NCBI RefSeq assembly: GCF_002592005.1
Contig: NZ_NVQF01000030.1
Span: 1 to 64,000, forward strand
Direction: 5' to 3'
Origin: Mycolicibacterium palauense
GTDB taxonomy: Bacteria; Actinomycetota; Actinomycetes; Mycobacteriales; Mycobacteriaceae
DNA: 64,000 nucleotides
The translations under genes and the position numbers were made by a program. Below are positions 8,854 to 16,783 of this stretch, piece after piece. How positions within the stretch are numbered: the first letter of the stretch is position 1; every line of letters starts with the position of its first letter. The notes below the pieces were generated by a model, which saw only the letters and a program-made list of their open reading frames with translations, was not told where the DNA came from and did no database searches.

Positions 8854-9939
8854 ATGTCGCTATCCGCGCACGCGATCGCCGAGCTCACCCCGGATGCGGT
8901 GACCGGCATGTTGTCCGGCCGACCCGGGTGGTCGGAATTGAAGGTCGCGACCATCGCATCGGCGCCGGTGGGCACGGGTCAGATGGCCAACAGCTACCGG
9001 CTCGAGCTCGACTACGCGGCACGTCCGGACGGCGCACCGTCGACCGTGATCGCCAAGGTGTCGAGCACCGACCCGGCGAGTCGGCAGATGGGGGCTGCCA
9101 CCGGCGCCTATCAGCGTGAGGTGCTGTTCTACCAGCACCTCGGCGACCTGACCACTGTTCGCTCCCCGCAGTGCTTTCATTCGCACATCTCCGACGACCA
9201 CAACGATTTCGTGCTCCTGCTCGAGGACATGGGTCCGGCCCGGACAGTGGAACAGATCGGGGGCTGCACGGCCGATCAGGCAGACCTGGCGCTTGACCAG
9301 GCCGCCGCACTGCATGCGGGGTCATGGGGTCACACTCAGCTCACCGAACACTCCTGGCTGCCGTCACAACACGTGTGGACCGCTCTGGCGGGTGCGCTGC
9401 CGGAGATCGTCGAGCCGTGGCTGCAGCGCTTCAGCGGCTACCTCGAGCCCGAGCACGTCGACGTGGCGCACCGGTTGGTACGCGAGGTCACGTCGTGGTT
9501 GGCCACTCTCAGCGACCATCGCACGCTGTGGCATGGCGACTTCCGCCTGGACAATCTGTTGTTCGACGCACAGGACGGAGCGACGCCGGTGGCGGTGGTC
9601 GACTGGCAGAGTGTCGCGGCCGCCCCCGGCGTGATCGACGTGTCCTACCTGATGGGCACGTCTCTGACCGCCGACGACCGGGCAGCCCATGAGCGCACAC
9701 TGGTCACCGAGTATCACCGCCGCCTCGTCGCGCTCGGCGTATCGGGATACGGCGCCGAACAGTGCTGGCGCGAGTACCAGGCACATGCGCTCTACGGCCT
9801 TGTCCTGTGCATTCCCGTGTCGCTGGGGGTCGAGAGCACCGAGCGGGGCGACGCCATGTTCGGTGCGATGGCCAGCCGGGCCGCCCAACAGATCCTCGAC
9901 AACGAGAGCTTTGCCGCATTGGCGGCGCTGACCCGGTGA
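8854..9939 (+). CDS. Aminoglycoside-phosphotransferase-fold kinase-like protein (CHK/ecdysteroid kinase type)
   Basis: 361 aa from the ATG at 8854, which follows an AGGAG-type site. The kinase-like fold is shown by an N-terminal lobe with VIAKV (Lys at about 68), the Brenner motif LWHGDFRLDNLLF (His227, Asp229, Asn234) and the metal-binding VVDWQS (Asp250). Such proteins phosphorylate small hydroxylated molecules; in actinobacterial lipid and steroid clusters the substrate is usually unknown. It stands alone on the plus strand, divergent from the membrane protein gene. The reading frame extends 31 codons upstream without similarity, so that part is excluded. A second protein of this fold lies at 50417-51439. 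Confidence 0.85.
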   Translation: MSLSAHAIAELTPDAVTGMLSGRPGWSELKVATIASAPVGTGQMANSYRLELDYAARPDGAPSTVIAKVSSTDPASRQMGAATGAYQREVLFYQHLGDLTTVRSPQCFHSHISDDHNDFVLLLEDMGPARTVEQIGGCTADQADLALDQAAALHAGSWGHTQLTEHSWLPSQHVWTALAGALPEIVEPWLQRFSGYLEPEHVDVAHRLVREVTSWLATLSDHRTLWHGDFRLDNLLFDAQDGATPVAVVDWQSVAAAPGVIDVSYLMGTSLTADDRAAHERTLVTEYHRRLVALGVSGYGAEQCWREYQAHALYGLVLCIPVSLGVESTERGDAMFGAMASRAAQQILDNESFAALAALTR

Positions 9940-10039
9940 CTCGCGTCTGTCCGACACATCGGCGCTCGTTCACGGATCGGCCCGATCCGGGAGGAACGAC
10001 ACACATCGTCCCGGTGATCCAGCCGCGATCGCTCAGGAC

Positions 10040-10091
10040 GTTGGATCCGGAAGTTGGATCCGGAAGTTGGATCCGGAAGTTGGATCCGGAA
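10040..10091 (+). repeat. Four perfect tandem copies of a 13-bp unit
   Basis: The unit GTTGGATCCGGAA occurs four times without mismatch at 10040-10052, 10053-10065, 10066-10078 and 10079-10091, followed by a degenerate fifth start (GTTCGAGAA). Thirteen is not a multiple of three, so each added or lost unit shifts the reading frame. The array sits exactly at the 5' edge of the truncated DUF7064-like gene. A GGAGGAACG ribosome-like site lies upstream near 9990. Confidence 0.95.
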
Positions 10092-10563
10092 GTTCGAGAA
10101 CCCGGACGGGACGAGCTGGGCACGCGACGCCCTCGTCGTTCCCAAGCAGACAGGCGGCGGGACTTCGGATGCGGGTCGCGCCGTCCCGTTGGCGCGGGTC
10201 GAACACCACATCGATTGGGCGCCTGGGCGGCGACGTTCTCGAGGGGCCGTGTTGGTTACGCACGCTCTCGACGGTGCGGTCGACGAGATGGTGCTGGAAC
10301 CCATCGCCACTTTCCAGATGAAGGGTATCGGCTACGGACATCCGTTCTGGGGCCACGGCAGCTGGCACGACGAACTGGCCGTCGGTGGTGAGTCCTACGA
10401 CATCGACGCGCTGGATCCCTTGGCTCCGGAGAATCTGCATGTGCAGCAACTGGTCCGAGCGACGTGGCGTGGCGAGAGCGGCCTTGGAGTTCTCGAGCAG
10501 GTCATGGTCGGTCCGTTCCCCCGGTACGGCTTCCCCGACTTCCTGGGTGGGCCAACCAGCTGA
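10092..10563 (+). pseudogene. 5'-truncated DUF7064-type gene
   Basis: About 155 codons read in the frame that ends at 10563. The product resembles the C-terminal part of DUF7064-family proteins of unknown function: GTSWARDALVVPK, then FQMKGIGYGHPFWGHG, ENLHVQQLVRATW, GVLEQVMVGPFPRYGF and a short tail. Whole proteins of this kind are at least twice as long; the expected N-terminal half is missing and a 13-bp tandem repeat takes its place. A start exists at 10054 inside the repeat (ATG within GGATCC context), so a 169-aa product is possible, but its first 12 residues would be repeat-encoded. I call it a remnant; a short functional protein cannot be excluded. An intact relative is at 15610-16575. 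Confidence 0.6.
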
Positions 10564-10605
10564 CGCACCGATCACCGAGATGCGCCGGGCCGACATCTGC
10601 TGCCG

Positions 10606-11424
10606 CTACCCCCCGGTTCGCGACAGGATTCGCCTGGCCCGCTCGATGACCGGTTTGTCGACCATCTTTCCGTCCACGACGCATGCCCTACCGTCCGCCG
10701 CCTCGGCGGTGACCTTGCGAGCCCACTCGAGTTCCTGCGGTGAGGGAGAGAAGCGCTCGTTGACGACGGCGACCTGGCGCGGATGGATGCACAACTTGCC
10801 ACCGAAGCCCAGCCGGGCGGCATGGGCTGCGTCGTCGGACAGCGGCCCAGCCTCGTCCAGGTCGAGCGTGACCCCGTCCAGCGGCGCGGCTCGCCCGGCG
10901 GCCGCCGACCCGAGCACCACGGCGCTGCGCGCGTATTGCAGCGCCTGCCGCACCTCGGGGTCGACGCCGAGTTCGGCGCCCAGATCGATGCTTCCGAAGG
11001 CCGCCCGAACAACCGGCGCGACCCCGCAGATCTCGGCGGTGGCGAAGACTCCCGCGGCCGTCTCGACGAGAGCGACGATCGGCGTGCCCGGCGCCAGGTG
11101 TCGAGCGACATCCTGAAGCTGAGACGCACTGTGTGCCTTGGGCACCATCACGGCGCACCGCCGGCGCTCGAGCATCCGAAGGTCGTCCGCACACCACGAC
11201 GTGTCGGTTCCGTTGACCCTCACCATCACCTGCGCGCCGGTGCCGAGGTACGCGTCGACCGCGGCACGCGCGGTGTCCTTGTCCCGGGCCGCTACGGCGT
11301 CCTCCAGATCCAGCACGACGAGGTCGGCGCCACTGGCCTCGGCCTTGGCGAATCGATCGGGCCGATCGCCGGGGACGAACAGCGCGCTGCGGGCGCAGGC
11401 GATGCGTTCGGCCGAGGCGCTCAG
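10606..11424 (-). CDS. CitE-like HpcH/HpaI aldolase/lyase, probable CTG start
   Basis: About 272 aa. The citrate-lyase-beta/malyl-CoA-lyase fold is shown by the N-terminal SALFVPGDRPDRFAKA, LVVLDLEDAV with the metal-binding acidic cluster, MVRVNG, PKAHSASQL, VALVETAAG and GKLCIHPRQV. Members cleave or form C-C bonds in short acyl-CoAs such as malyl-, citramalyl- or beta-hydroxyacyl-CoAs. No ATG, GTG or TTG lies in frame just upstream of the conserved N-terminus. The best start is a CTG at 11424 that overlaps the upstream stop by 4 nt (CTGA), like the NTGA overlaps elsewhere in this window. Enzyme class is secure; substrate and start are inferred. Confidence 0.82.
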   Translation of the reverse strand: MSASAERIACARSALFVPGDRPDRFAKAEASGADLVVLDLEDAVAARDKDTARAAVDAYLGTGAQVMVRVNGTDTSWCADDLRMLERRRCAVMVPKAHSASQLQDVARHLAPGTPIVALVETAAGVFATAEICGVAPVVRAAFGSIDLGAELGVDPEVRQALQYARSAVVLGSAAAGRAAPLDGVTLDLDEAGPLSDDAAHAARLGFGGKLCIHPRQVAVVNERFSPSPQELEWARKVTAEAADGRACVVDGKMVDKPVIERARRILSRTGG

Positions 11425-12743
11425 CGCAGCACCGCCGGCCGGTGCGCGGCGACGATCTTGTCCACCACCAGCTTCGCGGTCTCCGCACAGGCCGTGGTTC
11501 CGCCGTTGGCGTACTCCTTGACACCGTCGCCCACGTTCCACAGGCCCGCGAACGGGGTGTCGTGGGTCAGGTCGTATCCGGCGACGGCGCGCTGCGGCGG
11601 CCAGTCGTCGCGGGTGACCGCGATGTTGAGGATGCGGGCGCGCCGGTCGAAGTCGTCGATGTTGTCGCGGAGGTCCTGGAGCAGGAACTCCGTCTCGGCG
11701 GCCTCGTCGAAGTCGCCGGTGGGGTTCTCGGGTACGGACGTCCCGACGTAGAGGTTCCACCCCGAGGGCGCCATCTCGGGACACACATCGGTGAAATTGG
11801 CGATGTAGGCGAGCCTGCGCGACTTCGCGAAGCTCAGCATCCCCGGCACCTCGACGAGCCTCTCCTGGCTGGCGAAGTTCACCGAGATCATCGACGTCGG
11901 CCGGTCGGCTTTCTTCACCAGATCCTGGTAGTCCGGCGGCACGTTCTCCTCACCAAGGAGCGCCACGGTCGCCGCGGGACCCACGTCGCTGACGACCACC
12001 GGGGCGTCGATCCGCAGCGACTCGCCGTTGCGGGTGACCTCGATTCCGGTCACGACGTCGCCGTCGCCCTTGTGGATCTTCGTCACCGGCGTGGACAACC
12101 ACACCTGCCCACCGTTGGCCTCGACCACCTCTGCCAGGGCCCGCCAGAGTCCGATCGTGCCCTCCGGATGGAAACCGAACCGCTTGAAGGCGCTCTTGCG
12201 CGTGAAGTAGGTCAGGAACACCCGGGCGGGCAGATCCTCCGAGCCGACCGCGAAGACCGACGCACACATGTTTCGGAAGATTCCGTGCACGCCTTCGTTC
12301 TTGGTGTATTTCGACACCCATTCGGCGGTGGACAGCTCGTCCTCGGGCAGACCGGAATCGTTGCGGGCGGCACCGATGCCCTTGACGAGTTTGGCCCCCT
12401 GCCGGGTCAACTTCCCGAGCAGGAATCCCCAACCACCGCCGGTGACGTCGACGTCCTTGCCCGCGATGCGATACAGGATGGGCGGCTGCGGCTCACGGAT
12501 GTCGAAGCGCGCGCCCACCTCCTGACAGGTCTCCTGGGTGATGCCCCCCACCTCGATGACGATGGCACCGGTGTTGACCTTGAACCCGTCGATATCGTCG
12601 GTGGACGCGCGACCACCGACCTTGTCCAGCCGCTCCACCACCAGCGTTCGGTAACCGTGCTTGGTCAGACGGGCCGCCGTGAAGAGGCCGCCTGCTCCCG
12701 CGCCGATCACCACGGCGTCGAATGTGTGTTCCGCTGACGTCAT
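11421..12743 (-). CDS. FAD-dependent oxidoreductase (phytoene-desaturase-like fold)
   Basis: 440 aa. The N-terminal dinucleotide loop is VVIGAGAGGLFTAARL (about residues 11-26), followed by an acidic ribose-binding VVERLDKVGGRAS. A C-terminal FAD segment around LWNVGDGVKEYANGGTT is consistent with the amine-oxidase/carotenoid-desaturase superfamily. It may desaturate or oxidise a hydrophobic ring or chain; the substrate is unknown. It overlaps the CitE-like gene by 4 nt and follows the acyl-CoA dehydrogenase gene by 31 nt, so it belongs to the 16.6-10.6 kb operon. No signal peptide or membrane segment is seen. Confidence 0.87.
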   Translation of the reverse strand: MTSAEHTFDAVVIGAGAGGLFTAARLTKHGYRTLVVERLDKVGGRASTDDIDGFKVNTGAIVIEVGGITQETCQEVGARFDIREPQPPILYRIAGKDVDVTGGGWGFLLGKLTRQGAKLVKGIGAARNDSGLPEDELSTAEWVSKYTKNEGVHGIFRNMCASVFAVGSEDLPARVFLTYFTRKSAFKRFGFHPEGTIGLWRALAEVVEANGGQVWLSTPVTKIHKGDGDVVTGIEVTRNGESLRIDAPVVVSDVGPAATVALLGEENVPPDYQDLVKKADRPTSMISVNFASQERLVEVPGMLSFAKSRRLAYIANFTDVCPEMAPSGWNLYVGTSVPENPTGDFDEAAETEFLLQDLRDNIDDFDRRARILNIAVTRDDWPPQRAVAGYDLTHDTPFAGLWNVGDGVKEYANGGTTACAETAKLVVDKIVAAHRPAVLR

Positions 12744-12774
12744 TGTCGTTCTCCTTCGGTGCTGTGATGGTTTG

Positions 12775-13935
12775 TCAGTACGAGCGGGGAAGGCCGAGTG
12801 AGGTCTGGGCGACGAAGTTGAGCACCATCTCCCGGCTGACCGGCGCCGTGCGCATCAGCCTGGTCACGAACCACAGTTCGGACAGGCCGTACTCATGGGC
12901 GAGCCCATTGCCGCCGTGCGTCTGGATAGCCTGGTCGAGCGCCTTGAGCGCGGCTTCCGATGCCGAGAACTTGGCGATGTTGGCCGCCTCCCCCGCGGGC
13001 AGACCGGCGTCGAACTGCTGTGCGCTCAACGCGGTGGCAAGCCGGCTCAGTTCCACCGCGATATGACTCTCGGCCAGTGGGTGTGCAACCCCCTGGTGCG
13101 CTCCGATCGGCGTGGACCAGACCCGGCGTTCCTTGGCGTAGTCGACCGCCTTGTCGATCGCGTAGCGGCCGACGCCACCGCAGATGGCACCGACGAGGAT
13201 CCGTTCCGGGTTCAGCCCGTCGAAGACCTGGCGCAGACCATTGCCCGCCTGCCCGATCAGCGCGTCGTGGTCGACCTCGACCTCGTCGAGGAAGACGGTG
13301 AACTGCCGATCCGGCGAGACGACCGAGGTGTCGATCTGCTGGTAGGTGAGCCCCTTCGTTCCCGTCGGAACGACGAACAGCGACAACTTGGACTTCTCGG
13401 GTGTGGAGTGGTCGGCGTCGCGCGCCACTACCAGCAGCGCATCGCTCTGGTCGACCGCGGAGATGTAGTACTTCGACCCCGAGAGCACCCAACCGGTGTC
13501 GGTCCTGCGCGCCGTCGTCTTGACGTTGTGGCTGTTGGAGCCGGCGTCCGGTTCGGTGAGTCCGAAGGCCATCTTCTGGCTGCCGTCGGCGATGCCGGGC
13601 AGCCAGCGTTGTTTCATCTCCTCCGAACCGTGGTGGGCCAGGATGCTCCCGCAGATCGCCGGGGATATCACCCAGATCAGCATCGGCATGCCGTGGGCAG
13701 CCAGTTCCTCCACCACGACGACGGCCTCCGCCATTCCGCCGCCGCCGCCGCCGTAGGCCTCGGGCAGGTGGACACCGAGCAGACCGGCCGCTCCGAGGTC
13801 TTTCCACAGTTCGGTGATGTCGTCCCCGTCCCGACCGCGCTTCAGGAAGTACTGCGCCCCATAGCGATCGGCGATACCGGCGACGCTTTCGCGGATCGCC
13901 CGGTGCTCGTCGGTGTCCTGGATCAGTCCGCCCAT
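12775..13935 (-). CDS. Acyl-CoA dehydrogenase (FadE family)
   Basis: 386 aa from the ATG at 13935, chosen because it is one base behind the preceding stop and starts the usual N-terminal helix (MGGLIQDTDEHRAIRESV). Family blocks seen are FGLTEPDAGSN, the FAD-contact KYYISAVDQSD region, RRVWSTPIGAHQGVAHPLAE and the C-terminal IQTHGGNGLAHEYGL. It should introduce an alpha,beta double bond in an acyl-CoA. Where many FadEs have the catalytic Glu after the hydrophobic C-terminal helix, this one has HGGNGLAHEYGL, so the base is not obvious to me. It lies in an operon with crotonase, MaoC and oxidoreductase genes. Confidence 0.9.
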   Translation of the reverse strand: MGGLIQDTDEHRAIRESVAGIADRYGAQYFLKRGRDGDDITELWKDLGAAGLLGVHLPEAYGGGGGGMAEAVVVVEELAAHGMPMLIWVISPAICGSILAHHGSEEMKQRWLPGIADGSQKMAFGLTEPDAGSNSHNVKTTARRTDTGWVLSGSKYYISAVDQSDALLVVARDADHSTPEKSKLSLFVVPTGTKGLTYQQIDTSVVSPDRQFTVFLDEVEVDHDALIGQAGNGLRQVFDGLNPERILVGAICGGVGRYAIDKAVDYAKERRVWSTPIGAHQGVAHPLAESHIAVELSRLATALSAQQFDAGLPAGEAANIAKFSASEAALKALDQAIQTHGGNGLAHEYGLSELWFVTRLMRTAPVSREMVLNFVAQTSLGLPRSY

Positions 13936-13936
13936 G

Positions 13937-15148
13937 TCATCGCCCCTCGAAGGTCGGTCTCTGTTTGGCTGCGAACGCGGCGATCGCGGTCGCGGCGTCG
14001 GCACTGTCGCCGGTGAGTTTGATGCCACGCGACTCGGCGGCAAGCTGCGCCGGCAGGTCGTTGCGCCAGCTGTCGCGCAGCAGCGCCCGCATGGTGGCGA
14101 ACGCCACGGTCGGCCCGTCCGCCAGTGCGCGGACCAGTTCGTCGGCCCTGGCCCGAAGTCGGTCGTCGGCAACGACTTCGTTGACCAACCCCCACTCGAG
14201 GGCCTGGTCGGCACTGATGGGCGTGTTGCGCAGGTAGGCGGCTGCCGCCCTCCTGGGTCCGATGATCCGCGGAAGGTGGTAGGTCCCACCGCCGTCGCCC
14301 GACAGTCCGATCCCCGAGAAGGCGGTGACGAAGCGTGCGCTCTCGGCGGCCACCACGAGGTCGGCCGCATAGACGTAGCCGAGACCGCCTCCGGCCACCG
14401 CGCCGTGCGCGGCGGTGACGATCGGCGCCTCGACCCGGCTCAGAATCTCGAACGCCTGATGGAACGGTGTCGTCATCTTCAGGAACAGGTCGCCGAAGCC
14501 CTGCTGGTTCCCGCTCAGGAAATACGAGATGTCGCCGCCGACGGTCAGGGCCGGCCCGTTCCCGCAGATCAGCACCGCCCGTACGGATCGGTCGCCGGCG
14601 ATGCGACGCGCGACCTCCAGAGTCTCCTCACCCATGCGCATGTCGATCGCGTTGCGTTCGTCGGGCCGGTTCAGGCAGACGGTGGCGACACCGGCCTCGA
14701 CGCGGTAGTCGATGGTCTGCAGGGTCCCGTTGCCCTCGAGTGCGGCACGCCAGGCGGCCGTGTCGGTCAGCTGGTTCAGCGAGAGGATGCGTCCGTCCGC
14801 ATCGAACGAGAGAACGTGGACGAACGCCGCGTTCAGCTCGGCTCCGGAACGACGGCCGCTACCGCGGTAGGTGCCGATCACCGCCAGGCGACCGTCTTCC
14901 AGCGTCTGAAAGTCCTCGGCGACCGCGCGTGCCTTGAAGTGCTCGCCGATCCGCCACCACAGGTTCTTCCGCATGGCCTCGGGGCCGACGTGCGTGCCGC
15001 CCATCCCGAGCGGAAGGCCCTCGGCCGCGTGCCCGACGAAGTCCGGCGCCAGAAGCCGACCGAGAGCAGCCGCGTCTCCGCTGGCCAGCGCCCCGTACAG
15101 CGCCTCCGCGGCGGCAACCTTGGCGTCCCTGGTGACGTCAACCGACAT
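13937..15148 (-). CDS. SnoaL/NTF2-like domain fused to an enoyl-CoA hydratase domain
   Basis: 403 aa, about 145 longer than a normal crotonase. Residues 1-130 look like a SnoaL/NTF2-like cone fold (a helical start, YGALASGDAAALGRLLAPD, GTHVGPEAMRKNLWWRIGEHF, GRLAVIGTYRGSGR). From about 145 on it is a crotonase: GVATVCLNRPDERNAID, the oxyanion segment GPALTVGGDIS, AAHGAVAGGGLGYVYAAD and GIGLSGDGGGTYHLPRIIG. The SnoaL part could bind or isomerise a polyketide-like or cyclic substrate and the crotonase part hydrate it or cleave a C-C bond. The start at 15148 (MSVDV) overlaps the upstream stop by 11 nt; an ATG at 15157 is an alternative. Confidence 0.85.
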   Translation of the reverse strand: MSVDVTRDAKVAAAEALYGALASGDAAALGRLLAPDFVGHAAEGLPLGMGGTHVGPEAMRKNLWWRIGEHFKARAVAEDFQTLEDGRLAVIGTYRGSGRRSGAELNAAFVHVLSFDADGRILSLNQLTDTAAWRAALEGNGTLQTIDYRVEAGVATVCLNRPDERNAIDMRMGEETLEVARRIAGDRSVRAVLICGNGPALTVGGDISYFLSGNQQGFGDLFLKMTTPFHQAFEILSRVEAPIVTAAHGAVAGGGLGYVYAADLVVAAESARFVTAFSGIGLSGDGGGTYHLPRIIGPRRAAAAYLRNTPISADQALEWGLVNEVVADDRLRARADELVRALADGPTVAFATMRALLRDSWRNDLPAQLAAESRGIKLTGDSADAATAIAAFAAKQRPTFEGR

Positions 15149-15590
15149 AGCGCACAATCGATTCGATCACGGCGGCGGGCTTGTCGGCGCCCTCCACCTC
15201 GATCGTCGTGACCAGCGTGGCCTGCACCGCACCACCCAGCTTGTCGACCTGCGAAATCAGTGACGACGCGCGGACCTTTGCACCGACCGGCACCGGGGTG
15301 ATGAATCGGACCTTGTTGAAGCCGTAGTTGATGGCCATCGTGACGTTGTCCACGCGGTAGAGCTCGTGCATGAACCTCGGTAGCAGCGAGAGGGTCAGCA
15401 GGCCGTGGGCGATGGTGCGGCCGAACGGTCCGGACGACGCACGCTCCGGATCCACGTGAATCCATTGATGGTCGTCGGTCGCGTCGGCGAAGCCGTCCAC
15501 GCGCTGCTGGTCCACTTCGAGCCAGTCGGTGGGGCCGAGTTCGGCGCCGGCCGCCGACTCGAACTCCCCGAGGTTCTCGAATACCTTCAT
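15138..15590 (-). CDS. MaoC-like dehydratase (hot-dog fold)
   Basis: 150 aa from the ATG at 15590, which follows an AAAGGA site at normal distance; 31 upstream codons are excluded. The hydratase-2 motif region is plain: FADATDDHQWIHVDPERA (Asp/His pair), then GPFGRTIAHGLLTLSLLP. Single-domain MaoC proteins hydrate (R)-specific enoyl-CoAs. The substrate here is unknown. It sits between the DUF7064/7065-type gene and the SnoaL-crotonase fusion in one operon and would supply an alternative hydratase for the same pathway. Confidence 0.9.
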   Translation of the reverse strand: MKVFENLGEFESAAGAELGPTDWLEVDQQRVDGFADATDDHQWIHVDPERASSGPFGRTIAHGLLTLSLLPRFMHELYRVDNVTMAINYGFNKVRFITPVPVGAKVRASSLISQVDKLGGAVQATLVTTIEVEGADKPAAVIESIVRYVG

Positions 15591-15609
15591 GAACTCGCCG
15601 TCCTTTCGT

Positions 15610-16575
15610 TCATACGTGCGTTCCCACGGGTTCGCCGTCCACCAGCTGGTCGAGATACTCCGCCATCCCCCGCAATTCGCCACCCCCGTGCAGGCGCCAC
15701 TGAACCGCGGACTCGACGATTCGGGTGCCCACCGTTCCGTCGGCGCTTCGGTGCCGGAGCGGCACCGAGGACAGCGACCGTCCCTCCAGCCGCCAGTTCC
15801 GCTGTCCCGCAGTCATCGAGAGGTCGATTCGCCGCTGGAATCCGGCATCGTCGCGCTCGGTGCTGATCGTCACGTCCGCACAGGGGTGCAGGCCGTCCTT
15901 GTCGAAAACGAACCCACCGAGCCGGCTGGATCCGTCCTTCTCACCGAAATAGGCCGCCATGAATCCGAATTCCCCGGCGCAACCGTGTAGCCATCGATAG
16001 AACCACGGCGCCTGCCAGGACCGCGGTCCCCAGGAGTGATCCCGCAACCCGTGTCCCCGAACGTCGTATCGGCGCTCGCCGATCTCGATCCGCCCCGTCA
16101 CCGCGGCCAGTTGTTCGTAGTGGTTCGGCGCGAAGGACTGACCATCGGATTCGAAGGTCTGCTCATGGGCGGGAGCCAGCGCGTCGTAGCGCAGTTCGAT
16201 GCGGGCCGAAGCCGTGGGGCTGTTCGTCAGCGCCAACTTCGGGTCGTTCATCAGCATCGGGTCGGCCAGGACCGAGATCTCTCCGGCGAACCGAACCCTG
16301 ACCTCCTTCATGGCCTCCACGACGTCGACCGTCAGACCACCGGCATCCATGGCCGTATTCGTCGTCACGCGGGGCCGCTGGAATCCGAATCCGAGGCCCC
16401 CGCCCGGCAGGTAGATGCACACCGTGCGCTCGCCACGGCCCTCGTTCGGCCGGTTCGCAAGCCGGAGGAATCCGCCAACTTCGGAGAGTGGGTCGTGGAA
16501 CTCGAAGTACATCGATTCGTTGAAGTTGAGTTCCGCCCCGGCCTCATGGGTGTAGTCATCGATCGCGGTCACCAT
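15610..16575 (-). CDS. DUF7064/DUF7065-type protein of unknown function
   Basis: 321 aa. The ATG at 16575 follows GAGGAGGGCGAC, a strong ribosome site, so the 43 upstream codons are left out. I do not know the function. Visible are a beta-rich N-terminal half (YFEFHDPLSEVGGFLRLANRPNEG), the conserved RDHSWGPRSW in the middle, an AYFGEKDGSSRLGGFVF strand pair and a C-terminal half ending with GMAEYLDQLVDGEPVG. Such proteins often sit in actinobacterial steroid or terpenoid catabolic clusters beside FadD, FadE and phosphotransferase-fold genes, as here. It is the first gene of the operon that runs to 10606. The broken gene at 10092-10563 belongs to the same broad group. Confidence 0.75.
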   Translation of the reverse strand: MVTAIDDYTHEAGAELNFNESMYFEFHDPLSEVGGFLRLANRPNEGRGERTVCIYLPGGGLGFGFQRPRVTTNTAMDAGGLTVDVVEAMKEVRVRFAGEISVLADPMLMNDPKLALTNSPTASARIELRYDALAPAHEQTFESDGQSFAPNHYEQLAAVTGRIEIGERRYDVRGHGLRDHSWGPRSWQAPWFYRWLHGCAGEFGFMAAYFGEKDGSSRLGGFVFDKDGLHPCADVTISTERDDAGFQRRIDLSMTAGQRNWRLEGRSLSSVPLRHRSADGTVGTRIVESAVQWRLHGGGELRGMAEYLDQLVDGEPVGTHV

Positions 16576-16734
16576 GTCGCCCTCCTCAGCGGCTCGACAG
16601 CGCCCGCCAAACCGGGCGATCGCATGAGCATGACGGCGGACCTCCTCCGCATGTGTGATCGGGTTTCGAATTCGTCTTCGAGCACAAACGATGGCCTTCA
16701 TCACGTAGGTATAGCGACGCTAACATAGTTTTCT

Positions 16735-16747
16735 AGTTTCTGTTAAA
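16735..16747 (+). promoter_or_regulatory. AGTT-TCTG-TTAAA element in the 16.6/16.8 kb divergent promoter
   Basis: In the 208-bp gap between the DUF7064/7065-type gene (minus) and the MBL-fold gene (plus). The element reads AGTT TCTG TTAAA, two mismatches from the AATC-N4-TTAAA pattern, and shares TCTGTTAA with the site at 8395. It is flanked by TTCTAG at 16731-16736 and 16748-16753 (...TTCTAGA), giving an inverted TCTAG/CTAGA pair around it. This is the likely control region of both operons. Confidence 0.45.
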
Positions 16748-16783
16748 TTCTAGACGGGGCAAACGAAACGGGAGAGGCAGCAG

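Noticed and set aside
10040..10091. The 13-bp array as a CRISPR
   Set aside because: Units are contiguous, with no spacers, and too short; no cas genes nearby.
16576..16704. N-terminal extension of the DUF7064/7065-type protein
   Set aside because: A strong ribosome site precedes the internal ATG at 16575 and the extension has Arg-rich, non-conserved sequence.
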